NCBI GenBank assembly: GCA_963700375.1
Contig: CAVOXF010000004.1
Span: 433,577-497,576, forward strand
Source of the DNA: JAHEEL01 sp963700375
GTDB lineage: Bacteria; Actinomycetota; Acidimicrobiia; Spongiisociales; UBA5794
Length of the DNA: 64,000 bases
Direction of reading: 5' to 3'
In this document: positions 17,683-27,140 of the stretch, piece after piece
How positions within the stretch are numbered: the first letter of the stretch is position 1
Layout of the letters: the number at the start of each line of letters is the position of its first letter
Notes under the pieces: generated by a model
Database searches by the model: none
Seen by the model: only the letters and a program-made list of their open reading frames with translations
What the model was told of the DNA's origin: nothing
Translations under genes and position numbers: made by a program

Positions 17683-19691
17683 GCAGAAAGGTCCGAGGGG
17701 CTTTCGGTCGGGAGGTCACACACGAATCCCCGGCACACGTATGTCCGTGCCCCGCGTTCTGCTGCACTGCGATCCCGCAAGAGTGGCACACTGGAGTCGG
17801 TTCCGTCCCCCACGCCGAGGACGGTGTCCGGCCGGAATCGGTCCCAGACAACCTCGGCGAACGGGCGGCGATCCTGCGGCGACCCGACGATGGCGATCTC
17901 ACGCATGGGAGAGGCGAGCCACACACCGAGCAGGCTCCCGTGTGCCCAGGGTTGCGCGGACAGACTCGGTCCAATGGACTGGAGGGTCCGCTCGAGCAGG
18001 ACGTCAAGGCCTGGCTCTCCGGTGTATGCGGCGAGCGTGGCGAGCGCCTCCGCGGCAAGGGCGTTGTCCGAAGGCGTCGGGTTGTCGTGGGTGTTCTTGG
18101 GTCGGGTGATGAGTTGGTCCCCGTCTGAGGCCGTCGCGAAGAAGCCTCCTTCGTCGTCGGCGAACAGCGCGACCATCGTCCTGGTGAGGCGCTCGGCCAC
18201 CCGATACCAGGACTCCTCGCCGGTAGCTTGGTAGAGAGCGAACAGACCAACGGCGGAGGCCGCGTAGTCGTCGCAGAATCCGTCCGGCCCGTGCCGGCCG
18301 TGCCGCCACGACCGCCGGAGACGCCCGTCAACGGTGGCTGTGTCCGTGATGAAGGTGGCGATGCCCCGAGCCACGTCCAGGTAGCGATCGCTGCCCAACA
18401 CGGCCCCTGCCTCGGCAAAGGAACGCAACGCAAGACCGTTCCAGGCAGTGACGATCTTGTCGTCGCGGTGCGGACGGATCCGCCGATCCCTGCGTGCGCG
18501 AAGTCGCCCGTCGATCCGCGTTCGGGCGATTCGCAATTCGGCCTCCGAGATGCCGCGGTCTGCGGCGAGCGCCGAAAGCGGTCGCGGCAGATGAAGGATG
18601 TTCGCGCCCTCGAAGTTGCCTTCGGGCGTTGCACCGTACATGGCGGCGGCAAGTTCAACGTCGTCGCCGAGAACGTCCACGAGTTCCTGCCACGGCCACA
18701 CCGAGAACGAGCCTTCAACCCCTGCGGCGTCCGCATCCTCCGCCGAATGGATGCCCCCGGACGGATCGAGCATGTCCCGGGCGAGGTAGTCGAGTGTCGC
18801 CCGGGCGGTGTCGGCCATCCACGGATCCCTCGTCGTCTGCCACGCACGAAGGAACAGGCGTGCGAGCAGGGCGTTGTCGTAGAGCATCTTCTCGAAGTGA
18901 GGCACGAGCCACCGCTCATCAACGGAGTATCTGGCGAATCCCCCGTCGAGATGGTCGTTGATCCCTCCCCGGGCAAGGTGGTCGAGGGTGGTCACCACCA
19001 TCGACTGTGCCTTCCCGGCACGATCGCTCTCCGGACGAAGAATCGAGAAGCGCAGGAGATACTCGAGCGTTGACGGCTGGGGGAACTTGGGTGACCGGCC
19101 AAAGCCGCCGAACGTCGGATCGAAGATCGAAGCGATGGCGTCGACGTCTGCCGCCAGCGCGCCCTCGGTGGGCAGCATCGCCGATGCGTTCGTTTGGGAC
19201 GCGAGAACCCGGGTGATCTCCTCGGAGCGGCCGATCATGTCGTGACGCTGCTCGCTCCAGGCGGCATCCACTGCCTCGAGCACCTCGAGGAATGACGGCA
19301 TTCCCTGCCTTCGCTCCTTCGGAAAATACGTCCCGGCGTAGAACGGCTTCGCAGCGGGGGTGAGAAACACGGTCATCGGCCAGCCACCGTGCCCGGTGGT
19401 CGCCGTGACGGCGTCCATGTAGATCCGATCGATGTCCGGGCGCTCTTCCCGATCGACCTTGACGCTCACGAACCTCGCGTTGAGGAACGCTGCGGTCTCA
19501 TCGTCCTCGAATGATTCATGAGCCATCACATGGCACCAGTGGCAGGCCGAGTACCCCACGGAAAGGAAGACCGGTACGTCCCGGCGTGCTGCTTCATCGA
19601 ACGCGTCGATCCCCCATTCCCACCAATCAACAGGGTTGTCCTGGTGTTGTAGCAGGTACGGGGAAGCAGCTTCGGCGAGTCGATTGGGCAT
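17628..19691 (-). CDS. YyaL/SPATA20-type thioredoxin-domain protein
   Basis: 687 residues, the usual length. The N-terminal thioredoxin-like domain has SVGYSACHWCHVMAHESF with a CxxC-type pair, followed by KVDREERPDIDRIY and GHGGWPMTVFLTP, all highly conserved in this family. The rest is an (alpha/alpha)6 barrel resembling sugar-processing enzymes (GGINDHLDGGFARYSVDERW, WNGLALRSFAEAG). Catalytic function is not established for the family. No signal peptide. The 3' end overlaps the CNNM/CorC gene on the opposite strand. Confidence 0.9.
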   Translation of the reverse strand: MPNRLAEAASPYLLQHQDNPVDWWEWGIDAFDEAARRDVPVFLSVGYSACHWCHVMAHESFEDDETAAFLNARFVSVKVDREERPDIDRIYMDAVTATTGHGGWPMTVFLTPAAKPFYAGTYFPKERRQGMPSFLEVLEAVDAAWSEQRHDMIGRSEEITRVLASQTNASAMLPTEGALAADVDAIASIFDPTFGGFGRSPKFPQPSTLEYLLRFSILRPESDRAGKAQSMVVTTLDHLARGGINDHLDGGFARYSVDERWLVPHFEKMLYDNALLARLFLRAWQTTRDPWMADTARATLDYLARDMLDPSGGIHSAEDADAAGVEGSFSVWPWQELVDVLGDDVELAAAMYGATPEGNFEGANILHLPRPLSALAADRGISEAELRIARTRIDGRLRARRDRRIRPHRDDKIVTAWNGLALRSFAEAGAVLGSDRYLDVARGIATFITDTATVDGRLRRSWRHGRHGPDGFCDDYAASAVGLFALYQATGEESWYRVAERLTRTMVALFADDEGGFFATASDGDQLITRPKNTHDNPTPSDNALAAEALATLAAYTGEPGLDVLLERTLQSIGPSLSAQPWAHGSLLGVWLASPMREIAIVGSPQDRRPFAEVVWDRFRPDTVLGVGDGTDSSVPLLRDRSAAERGARTYVCRGFVCDLPTESPSDLSAQLGDDAPASTASRTATR

Positions 19692-19797
19692 GCGCCAACC
19701 GTAGGCGAGCGGCGACGCTGTGGTGACAGATATCGATCGGCCGTGGTGCTCGCGTGTGGCGGCCGCAGAGCGCCCCGCCGGTACGATCCAGAACTCT

Positions 19798-20625
19798 ATG
19801 AGCCAGCTCCTCGCCGTCGCCTCGGCCGCGTTCTACGGTCTCGCCGATTTCACCGGCGGACTGCTCGCGAAGCGCATGGCGGTATGGACGGTCACGGCGT
19901 GGTCGATGCTCATCGGCGCTTCGTTGTTGATCGTCGGGCTGTTCGTCGTCCCGGCGGACCACGTGACCCTCGGTGATGTCCTCTGGGGCGCCCTCGCCGG
20001 CGTCGCGGGCCTCGGTGGCTTGATGATCCTCTATGCGACCCTCGCTGCGGGAACGATGTCGGTCGTCGCCCCAATCACCGGTGCAACATCGGCAGTAGTT
20101 CCGGTGGCCTTCGACCTTGCTCGGGGATCGACACTCACCAGCCGCCAATGGCTCGGGATTGCCCTCGGCGTCGGGGCGGTCCTTCTCGTGGGCTTGCAGC
20201 GGGGTGCACGGGGCGTCGGCCCGCGAATCGTCGGTCAGGCGACAGCCGCTGGAGCACTGTTTGGGCTCTTCTTCATTGCGTTGAGCCAGGCATCGAGCGA
20301 ATCGGGTCTGTGGCCGCTGGTTGGCGCCAGAGCTGCATCGATACCAGTCGCATTCCTCATTGCGTTCGCGGCCAAGGCCATCGCACCCCCACGGGGACGC
20401 GACCTTGGGCTTCTCGCCGGCATCGGTGGCCTCGACATGTCCGCCAACATCGCGATTGCACTCGCAATCCAGACCGGTCCGCTCGGTGTGAACGCTGTTC
20501 TGTCATCGCTCTACCCCGTCGTCACAGCGGTGGCGGCCATCATCGTCCTCCGTGAGCGACCGACCGCGGTGCAGATCGCCGGCGTTGCCTTCGCGGTCGG
20601 TGCGATCATCGCCCTCGCACTGTGA
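19798..20625 (+). CDS. EamA/DMT-family transporter
   Basis: 275 residues, about ten TM helices arranged as two five-helix EamA repeats (LLAVASAAFYGLADFTGGLL and IALAIQTGPLGVNAVLSSLY). Members export amino acids, nucleotides or other metabolites by proton exchange; substrate unknown here. The ATG 19798 begins the first helix. It is divergent from the YyaL-like gene and converges on the DUF2202 gene. Confidence 0.85.
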   Translation: MSQLLAVASAAFYGLADFTGGLLAKRMAVWTVTAWSMLIGASLLIVGLFVVPADHVTLGDVLWGALAGVAGLGGLMILYATLAAGTMSVVAPITGATSAVVPVAFDLARGSTLTSRQWLGIALGVGAVLLVGLQRGARGVGPRIVGQATAAGALFGLFFIALSQASSESGLWPLVGARAASIPVAFLIAFAAKAIAPPRGRDLGLLAGIGGLDMSANIAIALAIQTGPLGVNAVLSSLYPVVTAVAAIIVLRERPTAVQIAGVAFAVGAIIALAL

Positions 20626-20675
20626 GCTGCCGACCGCCATTCATCGCATAGGTTGGCGCTGTCGCGTTCCGCGGT

Positions 20676-21503
20676 TCAGCCGCTTCCGCCCCATTGTCCT
20701 CCGCCGCCGTGACCGCCACCCGAACCTTGACCGCCACCCGGTCCACGCCCACGGCGGCCGCCACCATCGTGCCCACCGAACTCCGACTGCCCGCCGCAGG
20801 CGTGTTCGATCGATCCGCCGTTCCTTCGCCCGGTCTCCGCATTCACGATTGATTCGTACTGCGCAGGGTCGAGCACGGTCGCTTCGCGGTCGATGCCCCC
20901 AGCCTCGAGTTGCGACACAAAGGCGCGGAGATGGTTGCGAGAGCCGCGCAGCAGGTTCTCGTAGACCATCCCGATGTCGACGACCGTCGGTTTGACGAGG
21001 TAGTCGTTCAGGTCCGCGATGTCGACTTCCTCGACGGTTGCACCGACCTCGAGGGCCGCCTCGACGGATTCGGCGCCCATCACCATGAGGCCGTTGTACA
21101 GGGTCTGCAGATCGTCGTTCTCGAACACCCCGACCGTGCCCATGGTCTCAGGGTCATCCAGTCCGTAGGTGTCGATCAGTCCGAGCATCTCGTCCATGTG
21201 GCGCTGCTCGGCTGCTGCGATGTTCTGGAAGATTCGCAGGTCCCAGAGATCACCGAGGCCGAGGTACACATCCCTGGCTAGCTTCTCTTCTTCCCGCATG
21301 AAGAGGATCCCTTCGACCTCTGCATCGGTGAGACCCACACCGGAGGCCGCCACGGTCCGCGGTACGATCGGTTCGGCGGTGAGGGTCGTCGTTCCGACGT
21401 CGTCGCTCGAAGCCGCCACGGCCGCAGCGGTGACCCCGATCATGGCAACGAGCACAGCGCCAGCGAGGAACGCGACGGAGGCGGAATTGGAGTTGACGGT
21501 CAT
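20676..21503 (-). CDS. Exported DUF2202 ferritin-like protein with Gly/His-rich tail
   Basis: 275 residues. N-terminal signal segment (VAFLAGAVLVAMIGVTAAAVA) followed by a DUF2202 domain with ferritin-like helices: FMREEEKLARDVYLGLGDLW and AAAEQRHMDEMLGLIDTYG hold the Glu/His residues expected to bind two metals. The last 40 or so residues are very rich in Gly with interspersed His and Arg (GGGHGGGGQW), probably disordered. Start 21503 is chosen because AGGGAGAG precedes it. Role unproven; a secreted metal-binding or oxidative-stress protein is plausible. Confidence 0.82.
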   Translation of the reverse strand: MTVNSNSASVAFLAGAVLVAMIGVTAAAVAASSDDVGTTTLTAEPIVPRTVAASGVGLTDAEVEGILFMREEEKLARDVYLGLGDLWDLRIFQNIAAAEQRHMDEMLGLIDTYGLDDPETMGTVGVFENDDLQTLYNGLMVMGAESVEAALEVGATVEEVDIADLNDYLVKPTVVDIGMVYENLLRGSRNHLRAFVSQLEAGGIDREATVLDPAQYESIVNAETGRRNGGSIEHACGGQSEFGGHDGGGRRGRGPGGGQGSGGGHGGGGQWGGSG

Positions 21504-21679
21504 GAGACTCTCCCTGAGTTGTTTCGCTGCGCAATTCAACCCAACGGATGTGAGCGCCGACTGAGCGGTACATGAAGGTCAGCTGAGGATTCCGGGGTGA
21601 GGGCGATCGCCGGAAGAGACTCCGGGAACCTCCCTGGACCCTACGATCGTCCAATGAGGGCACACATGAGGAGGTGGCT

Positions 21680-22405
21680 GTGAGAAAGCTCACGGTGATT
21701 GGGATCGCGATGGCGGCGTTTCTTGTTGCGTCGTGCACGCCGAGCGTGACGGTTGAGAATTCGGAGACCGGCGCCGCCGCAAACGGCATCGCCGTATCCG
21801 GCACCGGCGAGGTCTATGGCACACCGGACACGCTGCAGATGCAGTTTGGCGTCTCAGTGATCCGGCCAACGGTTCAGCAGGCCGTCCGTGACGCGGCCGC
21901 CCTCGCCGACGGACTGATCACAAGCCTCACATCGTCCGGTGTCGCAGCCGAAGACATCCAGACTGCGAACTACTCGATCTACCCCGAATACGACTACTCA
22001 GGCACCGAGCAGCGACTCCTCGGCTACCGCGTCGACAACACGGTGGTCGCCAAGATCCGTGACCTCGATTCGGCCGGATCGGTCATCGACGAAGCCGCGT
22101 CCGGGACCGGAGATGAGATCCGGATCTCGGGAGTCTCGTTCTCCATCGAGGACGACACAGAACTCATCGCTGCGGCTCGTGCGGCTGCCTGGGACGATGC
22201 GTACGCGAAGGCCCAGCAACTGGCGGAGCTCTCAGGAACCACACTCGGTGATGCCGTTGCCGTCAGTGAGTCCTTCGCGAATATGGATCCGATGCCGGTC
22301 TACCGTGACTTCGCGGCCGATGAGGCGGGTGCCTTCGAGACTCCGATCTCGTCGGGTCAGCAGCAAGTGGCCGTGACGCTGCAGGTGAAATTCTCCACGG
22401 AGTGA
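21680..22405 (+). CDS. SIMPL-domain (DUF541) lipoprotein
   Basis: 241 residues. GTG 21680 is chosen because GAGGAGG ends five bases upstream. Signal peptide with lipobox LVASC near residue 20, then a SIMPL/DUF541 domain: GIAVSGTGEVYGTPDTLQMQ, ...YSIYPEYDYSGTEQRLLGYR, and VAVTLQVKFS at the end. Predicted membrane-anchored and surface-facing. Oligomeric periplasmic or extracellular role in stress resistance is proposed for some members; not known here. Divergent from the DUF2202 gene over 176 bp. Confidence 0.87.
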   Translation: MRKLTVIGIAMAAFLVASCTPSVTVENSETGAAANGIAVSGTGEVYGTPDTLQMQFGVSVIRPTVQQAVRDAAALADGLITSLTSSGVAAEDIQTANYSIYPEYDYSGTEQRLLGYRVDNTVVAKIRDLDSAGSVIDEAASGTGDEIRISGVSFSIEDDTELIAAARAAAWDDAYAKAQQLAELSGTTLGDAVAVSESFANMDPMPVYRDFAADEAGAFETPISSGQQQVAVTLQVKFSTE

Positions 22406-22471
22406 CATACGGCGCTCTGCGCGGTGCCGACCCCCGGTAGCCTGGGGACCGGACAACCCATCGAGGCCGCC

Positions 22472-22815
22472 GTGGAACCACAGTTCAATATCTGGTTTGA
22501 AGTCAACGGAGAAGTTGCGGCCTCTCGCTGGCGGATGGAACTCCTGGCCGCCATTGGCGACAACGGCTCCATCACTGCGGGAGCCGAAGCAATGGGCGTG
22601 CCGTATCGCGTCGCGTGGCAGAAGATCCACGAGATGGAAGAACGTCTCGGCGAACCGCTGCTCGACACTACGACCGGTGGTTCCAGGGGCGGCGGCGCTC
22701 GCCTCACGGACGCCGGCCGCGTCCATGTGGAACGCATGCAGGCGTTCTGCGACCGGTCGGATGCCGCCATCCCGAGATCTACGAGGACATCTACGAACGC
22801 CCCGGCGGAGACTGA
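22472..22815 (+). pseudogene. ModE-like N-terminal-domain regulator with one-base deletion
   Basis: GTG 22472 opens a short winged-helix protein: FNIWFEVNGEVAASRWRMEL, LAAIGDNGSITAGAEAMGVP, YRVAWQKIHEMEERLGEPLL and GGSRGGGARLTDAGR. This is the ModE N-terminal DNA-binding domain used by molybdate/tungstate regulators. At the CCC of 22771-22773 the frame is lost; adding one C gives PEIYEDIYERPGGD and a stop at 22813, for about 115 residues without molybdate-binding domains. It lies 66 bp upstream of tupA and likely controls it. Break could be a sequencing error. Confidence 0.78.
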
Positions 22816-22841
22816 CCCGGACGATTCGAGCCGAGCCGTGC

Positions 22842-22868
22842 GGCGTTATGATGCCCCATCATTACGCC
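22842..22868. promoter_or_regulatory. 27-bp inverted repeat operator in front of tupA
   Basis: Arms GGCGTTATGATG (22842-22853) and CATCATTACGCC (22857-22868) match with one mismatch around a CCC centre; flanking C/G add one more pair. It lies 14 bp before the tupA start and overlaps a TATGAT -10-like hexamer. The CGTTAT/ATTACG halves resemble ModE boxes, and a ModE-like gene is adjacent, so tungstate- or molybdate-dependent repression is likely. Confidence 0.62.
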
Positions 22869-22881
22869 GAAAGGACTCCGT

Positions 22882-23776
22882 ATGCGCCGTTGGATCCTCG
22901 CCCTCATGGCCTTCGCCTTGTCGTCGCCGCCTGTTCGAGCGACGCGCCGCAGGTCCTGACGCCTCGCGACCACGACCAGCACGAACGACTCCGGCCTGCT
23001 CGACGCCATCGTCCCCGATTTCGAGGAGCAGTACAACGCCACGCGTCCAGGTCGTGGCGGTTGGGACCGGTCAGGCCATCGAATTGGGTGAGGCCGGGGA
23101 TGCCGATGTCATCCTCGTTCACTCGAGGTCGCGAGAGGACGCGTTCGTGGAAGAAGGCCACGGCACCGCACGGTACGACGTGATGTACAACGACTTCATC
23201 GTCGTCGGCCCAACCGAGGACCCGGCGGCGATCCAGGGCGTGCCGATCGCGTCGGACGGCTATGGCGACGATCGCGGCCGCCGAGTCCACGTTCGCTTCG
23301 CGAGGCGACGACAGCGGAACGCATTCGAAGGAACTCTCCCTGTGGAAGGCAGCCGGAATCGAACCCGATCCCAACTCGTCGTGGTACAAGTCGCTCGGTC
23401 AGGGCATGGGCGAAACCCTCAACTACGCGAACGAAGCCGGCGCCTACACGCTGACCGACCGAGGAACCTACCTCTCGCAGAGCGAGCAGCCTTCCGGCCC
23501 TCGCCGTCATGGTCGGCGGAGCGTCCATCGATGAGAACGTCGATCCGGCTCTGTTGAACCCGTACGGCGTCATCCCGGTCAATCCCGACAAGGGCAATAT
23601 CAACGCGAACTCGCCGACGACTTCGTCGAGTGGATCACGTCGGTCGAGACGCAGGAACAGATCGCGGTCTACGGCGTCGACACCTACGGCCAACCGCTGT
23701 TCTACCCGGACTCCGAAGCGTGGAGATCTCGGTGACCGAGACACCGGTCGTGCCGGACCCGACGGAATCTGACTAG
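22882..23776 (+). pseudogene. tupA: Tungstate ABC transporter substrate-binding lipoprotein, multiply frameshifted
   Basis: Binds tungstate outside the membrane and delivers it to TupB. Read through in mixed frames it gives a lipoprotein signal (RRWILALMAFAL, VVAACSSD), the anion-binding TTTSTNDSGLLDAIVPDF, VQVVAVGTGQAIELGEAGD, FASRGDDSGTHSKELSLWKA, ANEAGAYTLTDRGTYL and GVDTYGQPLFY. At least six frame changes occur, near 22917, 22963, 23044, 23250, 23490 and 23606, most at short C runs. GAAAGGA precedes the ATG. The end is either TGA 23734 or, with one more shift, TAG 23774. Homology is clear, integrity is not. Confidence 0.8.
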
Positions 23777-23779
23777 CCG

Positions 23780-24481
23780 ATGGACACGCTTGGACGCGCA
23801 TTCGGCGATGCTCTGCAGTTGCTGTGGAGCATGGACGCGGACTTGCTCGAGATCGTCGGCCTCACGCTGCAGGTCACGCTCGTCGCCCTGTCCATCGCCC
23901 TGCTTGCTCGGCATCCCGATCGGAGCCGCGATCGGCCTGACCAAGCATCTGCCTGGCCGAGCCTTCCTCGTTCCTCTGATCTACACCGGGATGGGTCTCC
24001 CACCGGTCACCGTGGGCCTCTTCACCTATCTGTTCCTCTCAAACCAGGGCCGCTCGGCAGCCTCGGATGGCTCTTCACACCGGCCGGCATGATCGTGGCG
24101 CAGACGATCATCGCCTTCCCCCTTGTGCTCGGCTTGACGATGGCGGCCGTCCAGGGCGTCGACCCCGACCTGCCGATCCAGATGAAGGCACTCGGGGCGA
24201 CTCGACGCCAGGTCGCGCTCACAACGCTGGTCGAGTCGCGGATCGGTGTCACCGCGGCCGTCGTCGCCGCGTACGGCAGCATCATCTCGGAGGTCGGGGC
24301 CGTCATGCTGGTCGGCGGCAACATCGAGGGCGAGACGCGGGTCCTCACCACCGCGATCGTCCTCGAAACCCGCAAGGGCAACTTCGCCCTGGCTCTTGCA
24401 CTCGGCATCATCCTGCTCACCCTCGCCTTCATCACGAACCTGGTATTCCACCGCCTGCAGTTGAGGCAGGGCGGACCATGA
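23780..24481 (+). pseudogene. tupB: Tungstate ABC transporter permease with two compensating frameshifts
   Basis: Membrane subunit of the tungstate importer. The outer parts read in one frame (LLEIVGLTLQVTLVALSIAL; GWLFTPAGMIVAQTIIAFPL; ALGATRRQVALTTLVESRIG, the EAA loop that contacts the ATPase; EVGAVMLVGGNIEGETRVLT). The middle, from about 23910 to 24048, reads in another (GIPIGAAIGLTKHLPG, GMGLPPVTVGLFTYLFLSN). Restoring both bases gives a normal 233-residue TupB. The start is 4 bp after the preceding TAG, and its stop overlaps tupC by 4 nt. Assembly indels are a likely cause. Confidence 0.8.
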
Positions 24482-25200
24482 CGAACACGTACACCCTCTC
24501 GAACGTCCGACAGTGCTACGGCGAGCGGTGCGTGGTCGACGTGGATTCCCTCGACGTGCGCACCGGTGAGATCCTTGCAATCGTTGGTCCCAGCGGTGCG
24601 GGCAAGAGCACGCTGCTGCGCCTGCTCAACTTCCTCGAGATGCCGACCGAAGGGCAGATCAGCTATCTCGGAACCCCGGCGGGCCCCGATCTTCCTCTCT
24701 CGGTGAAGCGACAAGTCACGACCGTGTTCCAGCGCCCGATGCTCCTGCGCCGCAGCGTCACGGCAAACGTACGGATCGGACAGCGGATCCGCGGTTCTGC
24801 GCCGAACGACAACGCCCTGGAACGGTGGCTGGATCGGTTGGGGCTCGGCGAGCTCTCCGATACCCCGGCGCGCACTCTGTCGGCCGGCGAGGCTCAACGG
24901 GTGGCCCTCGCTCGAGCCCTTGTCGTGGATCCGTCCGTTCTCCTCCTCGACGAGCCGACGGGCAACCTCGACCCCTACAACGTCGCCTTGATTGAAGAGA
25001 TCGTCAGATCGGACAACGAGGAACGCGGAACCACCGTTGTTGTCGTGACCCACGATCCGTTCCAGGCCCGTCGCCTGGCCGACCGAACGGGGCTGATGAT
25101 CTCGGGACAAATGGTCGAGTTGCGCGATACCGAGGAATTCTTCACCTGCCCGAAGCGCCCCGAAACGGCTGCCTTCCTTCGCGGCGACCTGGTCTACTGA
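24478..25200 (+). CDS. tupC: Tungstate ABC transporter ATP-binding protein
   Basis: 240-residue ABC ATPase powering tungstate import. Walker A GPSGAGKST (about 35-43), Q-loop TTVFQRPMLLRRSV, signature LSAGEAQRVALARAL, Walker B VLLLDEPTGNLD and switch His in VVVTHDPFQARR are all present and in frame. ATG overlaps the tupB stop (ATGA). Unlike its two upstream partners it is intact. Confidence 0.9.
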   Translation: MTNTYTLSNVRQCYGERCVVDVDSLDVRTGEILAIVGPSGAGKSTLLRLLNFLEMPTEGQISYLGTPAGPDLPLSVKRQVTTVFQRPMLLRRSVTANVRIGQRIRGSAPNDNALERWLDRLGLGELSDTPARTLSAGEAQRVALARALVVDPSVLLLDEPTGNLDPYNVALIEEIVRSDNEERGTTVVVVTHDPFQARRLADRTGLMISGQMVELRDTEEFFTCPKRPETAAFLRGDLVY

Positions 25201-25322
25201 GGGCGACCCTGAATGGTCCAAGCGCAGGCGCTTCCCGGTTCGAGAGGACCCTGGCGGCATCCGAGGTCTTCGTCGGCGTCGAACAGAGTTCGGCGGCGAG
25301 CGCCCTTGAGGAGATTGTCCGA

Positions 25323-26132
25323 ATGAATGCCGAACACGTCACGTCGCTCGCGCGGGTGGTTGACCCGCGATATCCCTCGAACCGACTCGTCTTGATCGGC
25401 GCCCTGGTGGCCGGCCTTGCCGTGGGCGCCGCGGCGCTGCTCGGTGTAGACCCGAAGGCGGGACCCGTCGCTGCAGCCGTCGGTGTCTTTCTGGCGTGGG
25501 CGATCGCTCGCGAGTTGGATCCCGATCACCCGGCGTCGGCCGCAATCGCCATTCCGGTCTCGCTCGCCCTCTCGCTGACGATCGGCCCATCCGCGCTCCT
25601 GGTCTCCACCGCCGTTCTTCTCGGACTCCGCATGACCGCAGGAACGGTGGGCACTCCGCTCCGTCTCCTCGACATGATCGGCATCGTCGGCCTCTCCGCA
25701 GCCCTGGGTACGGGCTTGATTGGAGCGGCAGGGGTTGCCGTGATGGCCGTCGGAATCGTCATCAGCGAAGGCCCCGAATGGAGGAGCTTCGCCATCGCGG
25801 CGGCAGCGGCGATTGCGTACGCGTCGGTAGCTGCCGTGAGCGGGATCGAACGCACGTTGACCGCGCCAAACACGGCGGAATGGGTTGCGATCGGCCTTGC
25901 CGTGGTCGCTACGCTCCTGGTTGTCCCGGCTCGGACGCCGACGTCCGAGACCGACCGTCGAACGGGTGCCGTCGTGAGGAGCAGAGTCACGGTCGCGCGA
26001 ATCATCGCCGGACTGGCAATGCTCCTCGGACTCGGCCTCACCGGCGGAGTTGGAGTTGCAGCGCTCGCGGGGACGACCACCGCGGCACTCACCGGAACAG
26101 CGATCCGGCGCTCCGTACGTCACTTCTCCTGA
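25323..26132 (+). CDS. Hypothetical multi-pass membrane protein
   Basis: 269 residues, not recognised. About eight hydrophobic segments fill most of the protein (LVLIGALVAGLAVGAAALL, AAAVGVFLAWAIA, ALGTGLIGAAGVAVMAVGIV, IGLAVVATLLVVPA and others) with short charged loops. GAGGAG sits 8 bp upstream of the ATG. It follows tupC after 122 bp on the same strand; the same reading frame stays open through most of that gap, so an upstream non-ATG start cannot be excluded. No link to tungstate transport is shown by sequence. Confidence 0.65.
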   Translation: MNAEHVTSLARVVDPRYPSNRLVLIGALVAGLAVGAAALLGVDPKAGPVAAAVGVFLAWAIARELDPDHPASAAIAIPVSLALSLTIGPSALLVSTAVLLGLRMTAGTVGTPLRLLDMIGIVGLSAALGTGLIGAAGVAVMAVGIVISEGPEWRSFAIAAAAAIAYASVAAVSGIERTLTAPNTAEWVAIGLAVVATLLVVPARTPTSETDRRTGAVVRSRVTVARIIAGLAMLLGLGLTGGVGVAALAGTTTAALTGTAIRRSVRHFS

Positions 26133-26175
26133 CGCCCACAGAGAACAGGAACCGGGCCCATACTGGCGAGACCAC

Positions 26176-27093
26176 ATGCTTCAGCAGCCAATCGACGCAA
26201 TCAGAGATCGTGTCGCCCACACCACGTCGGGTCTGTTCAAGCACGCCGGCTATCCCCTCGCGAACACGCTCGCTTATCCCGGTGATCCGGGGCTCTGCGG
26301 ACCGGACTCGGTGAGTTGGCGGGTCATCGGCGATCCTTCGGCGTTCTTCGGCGGAGTGCGAGCCCTTCTCATCCAGGCCGCCCACCCCGAGGTCGCCGCC
26401 GGCGTCGCCGACCACTCCCGCTACCGGGAGGATCCGCTCGGCCGCCTGTCGCGCACCTCCGCCTACGTGACGGCGACGACATTCGGAGCGATGCCGGAAG
26501 TCGAGCACGCGATCCAGATCGTCCGCCGTGCCCATCGGCCGGTCAAGGGTATGTCTCATCGGTCGATCGAGTACACGGCCGACGCTCCCGCCCTCGCGGC
26601 CTGGGTGCACAATGCCCTCACCGATTCCTTCCTCCAGGCGTACGTCCACTTCGGACCGGAAACGTTGAGCCCCGACGAGCAGGATCAGTTCGTCGCCGAA
26701 CAAGCCCGCATCGGGCGCCTCCTCGGAGCCGATCCGATACCGCAGACCGCAGACGATCTCCACCGGTGGATCTCAGACCACGAGGCCCTGGAAGCGTCGC
26801 CCGGCATGCGTGAGACGGTCGCCTTCGTTCGCTCCCCCCCACTCCCGCTCTCCGTGAAGCCCGGCTATCAGCTCATCGCCCAAGCGGCGGCCGCGACGAT
26901 CCCGCCACCTACGGCCCGTCTGCTCGGAATACGGGCCGTTCCGGGTGCGATAAGAATCGGAACAGCGACTTCGAACTTCCTTCGCTGGTCCCTCGGCTCA
27001 TCGCCAACCTGGGAGCTTGCCTTGATTCGCTCCGGTGCGCCGGTGCCCAAGGGGCAATTCCGCCAGCCGCTTCCGGTGGCAGTCGAGACGTAG
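26176..27093 (+). CDS. DUF2236/MpaB-family oxygenase-like protein
   Basis: 305 residues. Matches the oxygenase MpaB/DUF2236 family: VSWRVIGDPSAFFGGVRALL, IQAAHPEVAAGVADHSRYRE, RTSAYVTATTFGA, and the His/Arg-rich VRRAHRPVKGM with a later WVHNALTDSF. Conserved His residues are thought to bind heme in latex-clearing relatives; function for actinobacterial members is unknown. Start at 26176 fits the family N-terminus, with only a weak ribosome site. Confidence 0.83.
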   Translation: MLQQPIDAIRDRVAHTTSGLFKHAGYPLANTLAYPGDPGLCGPDSVSWRVIGDPSAFFGGVRALLIQAAHPEVAAGVADHSRYREDPLGRLSRTSAYVTATTFGAMPEVEHAIQIVRRAHRPVKGMSHRSIEYTADAPALAAWVHNALTDSFLQAYVHFGPETLSPDEQDQFVAEQARIGRLLGADPIPQTADDLHRWISDHEALEASPGMRETVAFVRSPPLPLSVKPGYQLIAQAAAATIPPPTARLLGIRAVPGAIRIGTATSNFLRWSLGSSPTWELALIRSGAPVPKGQFRQPLPVAVET

Positions 27094-27140
27094 CCTTCAT
27101 CTCATTGCGCGTGCCGCTCCGGCCAAAGCCCCACTGGGAG

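Noticed and set aside
25194..26177. 327-aa minus-strand frame rich in Arg, Gly and Asp
   Set aside because: Antisense to the hydrophobic membrane protein at 25323; composition typical of a shadow frame.
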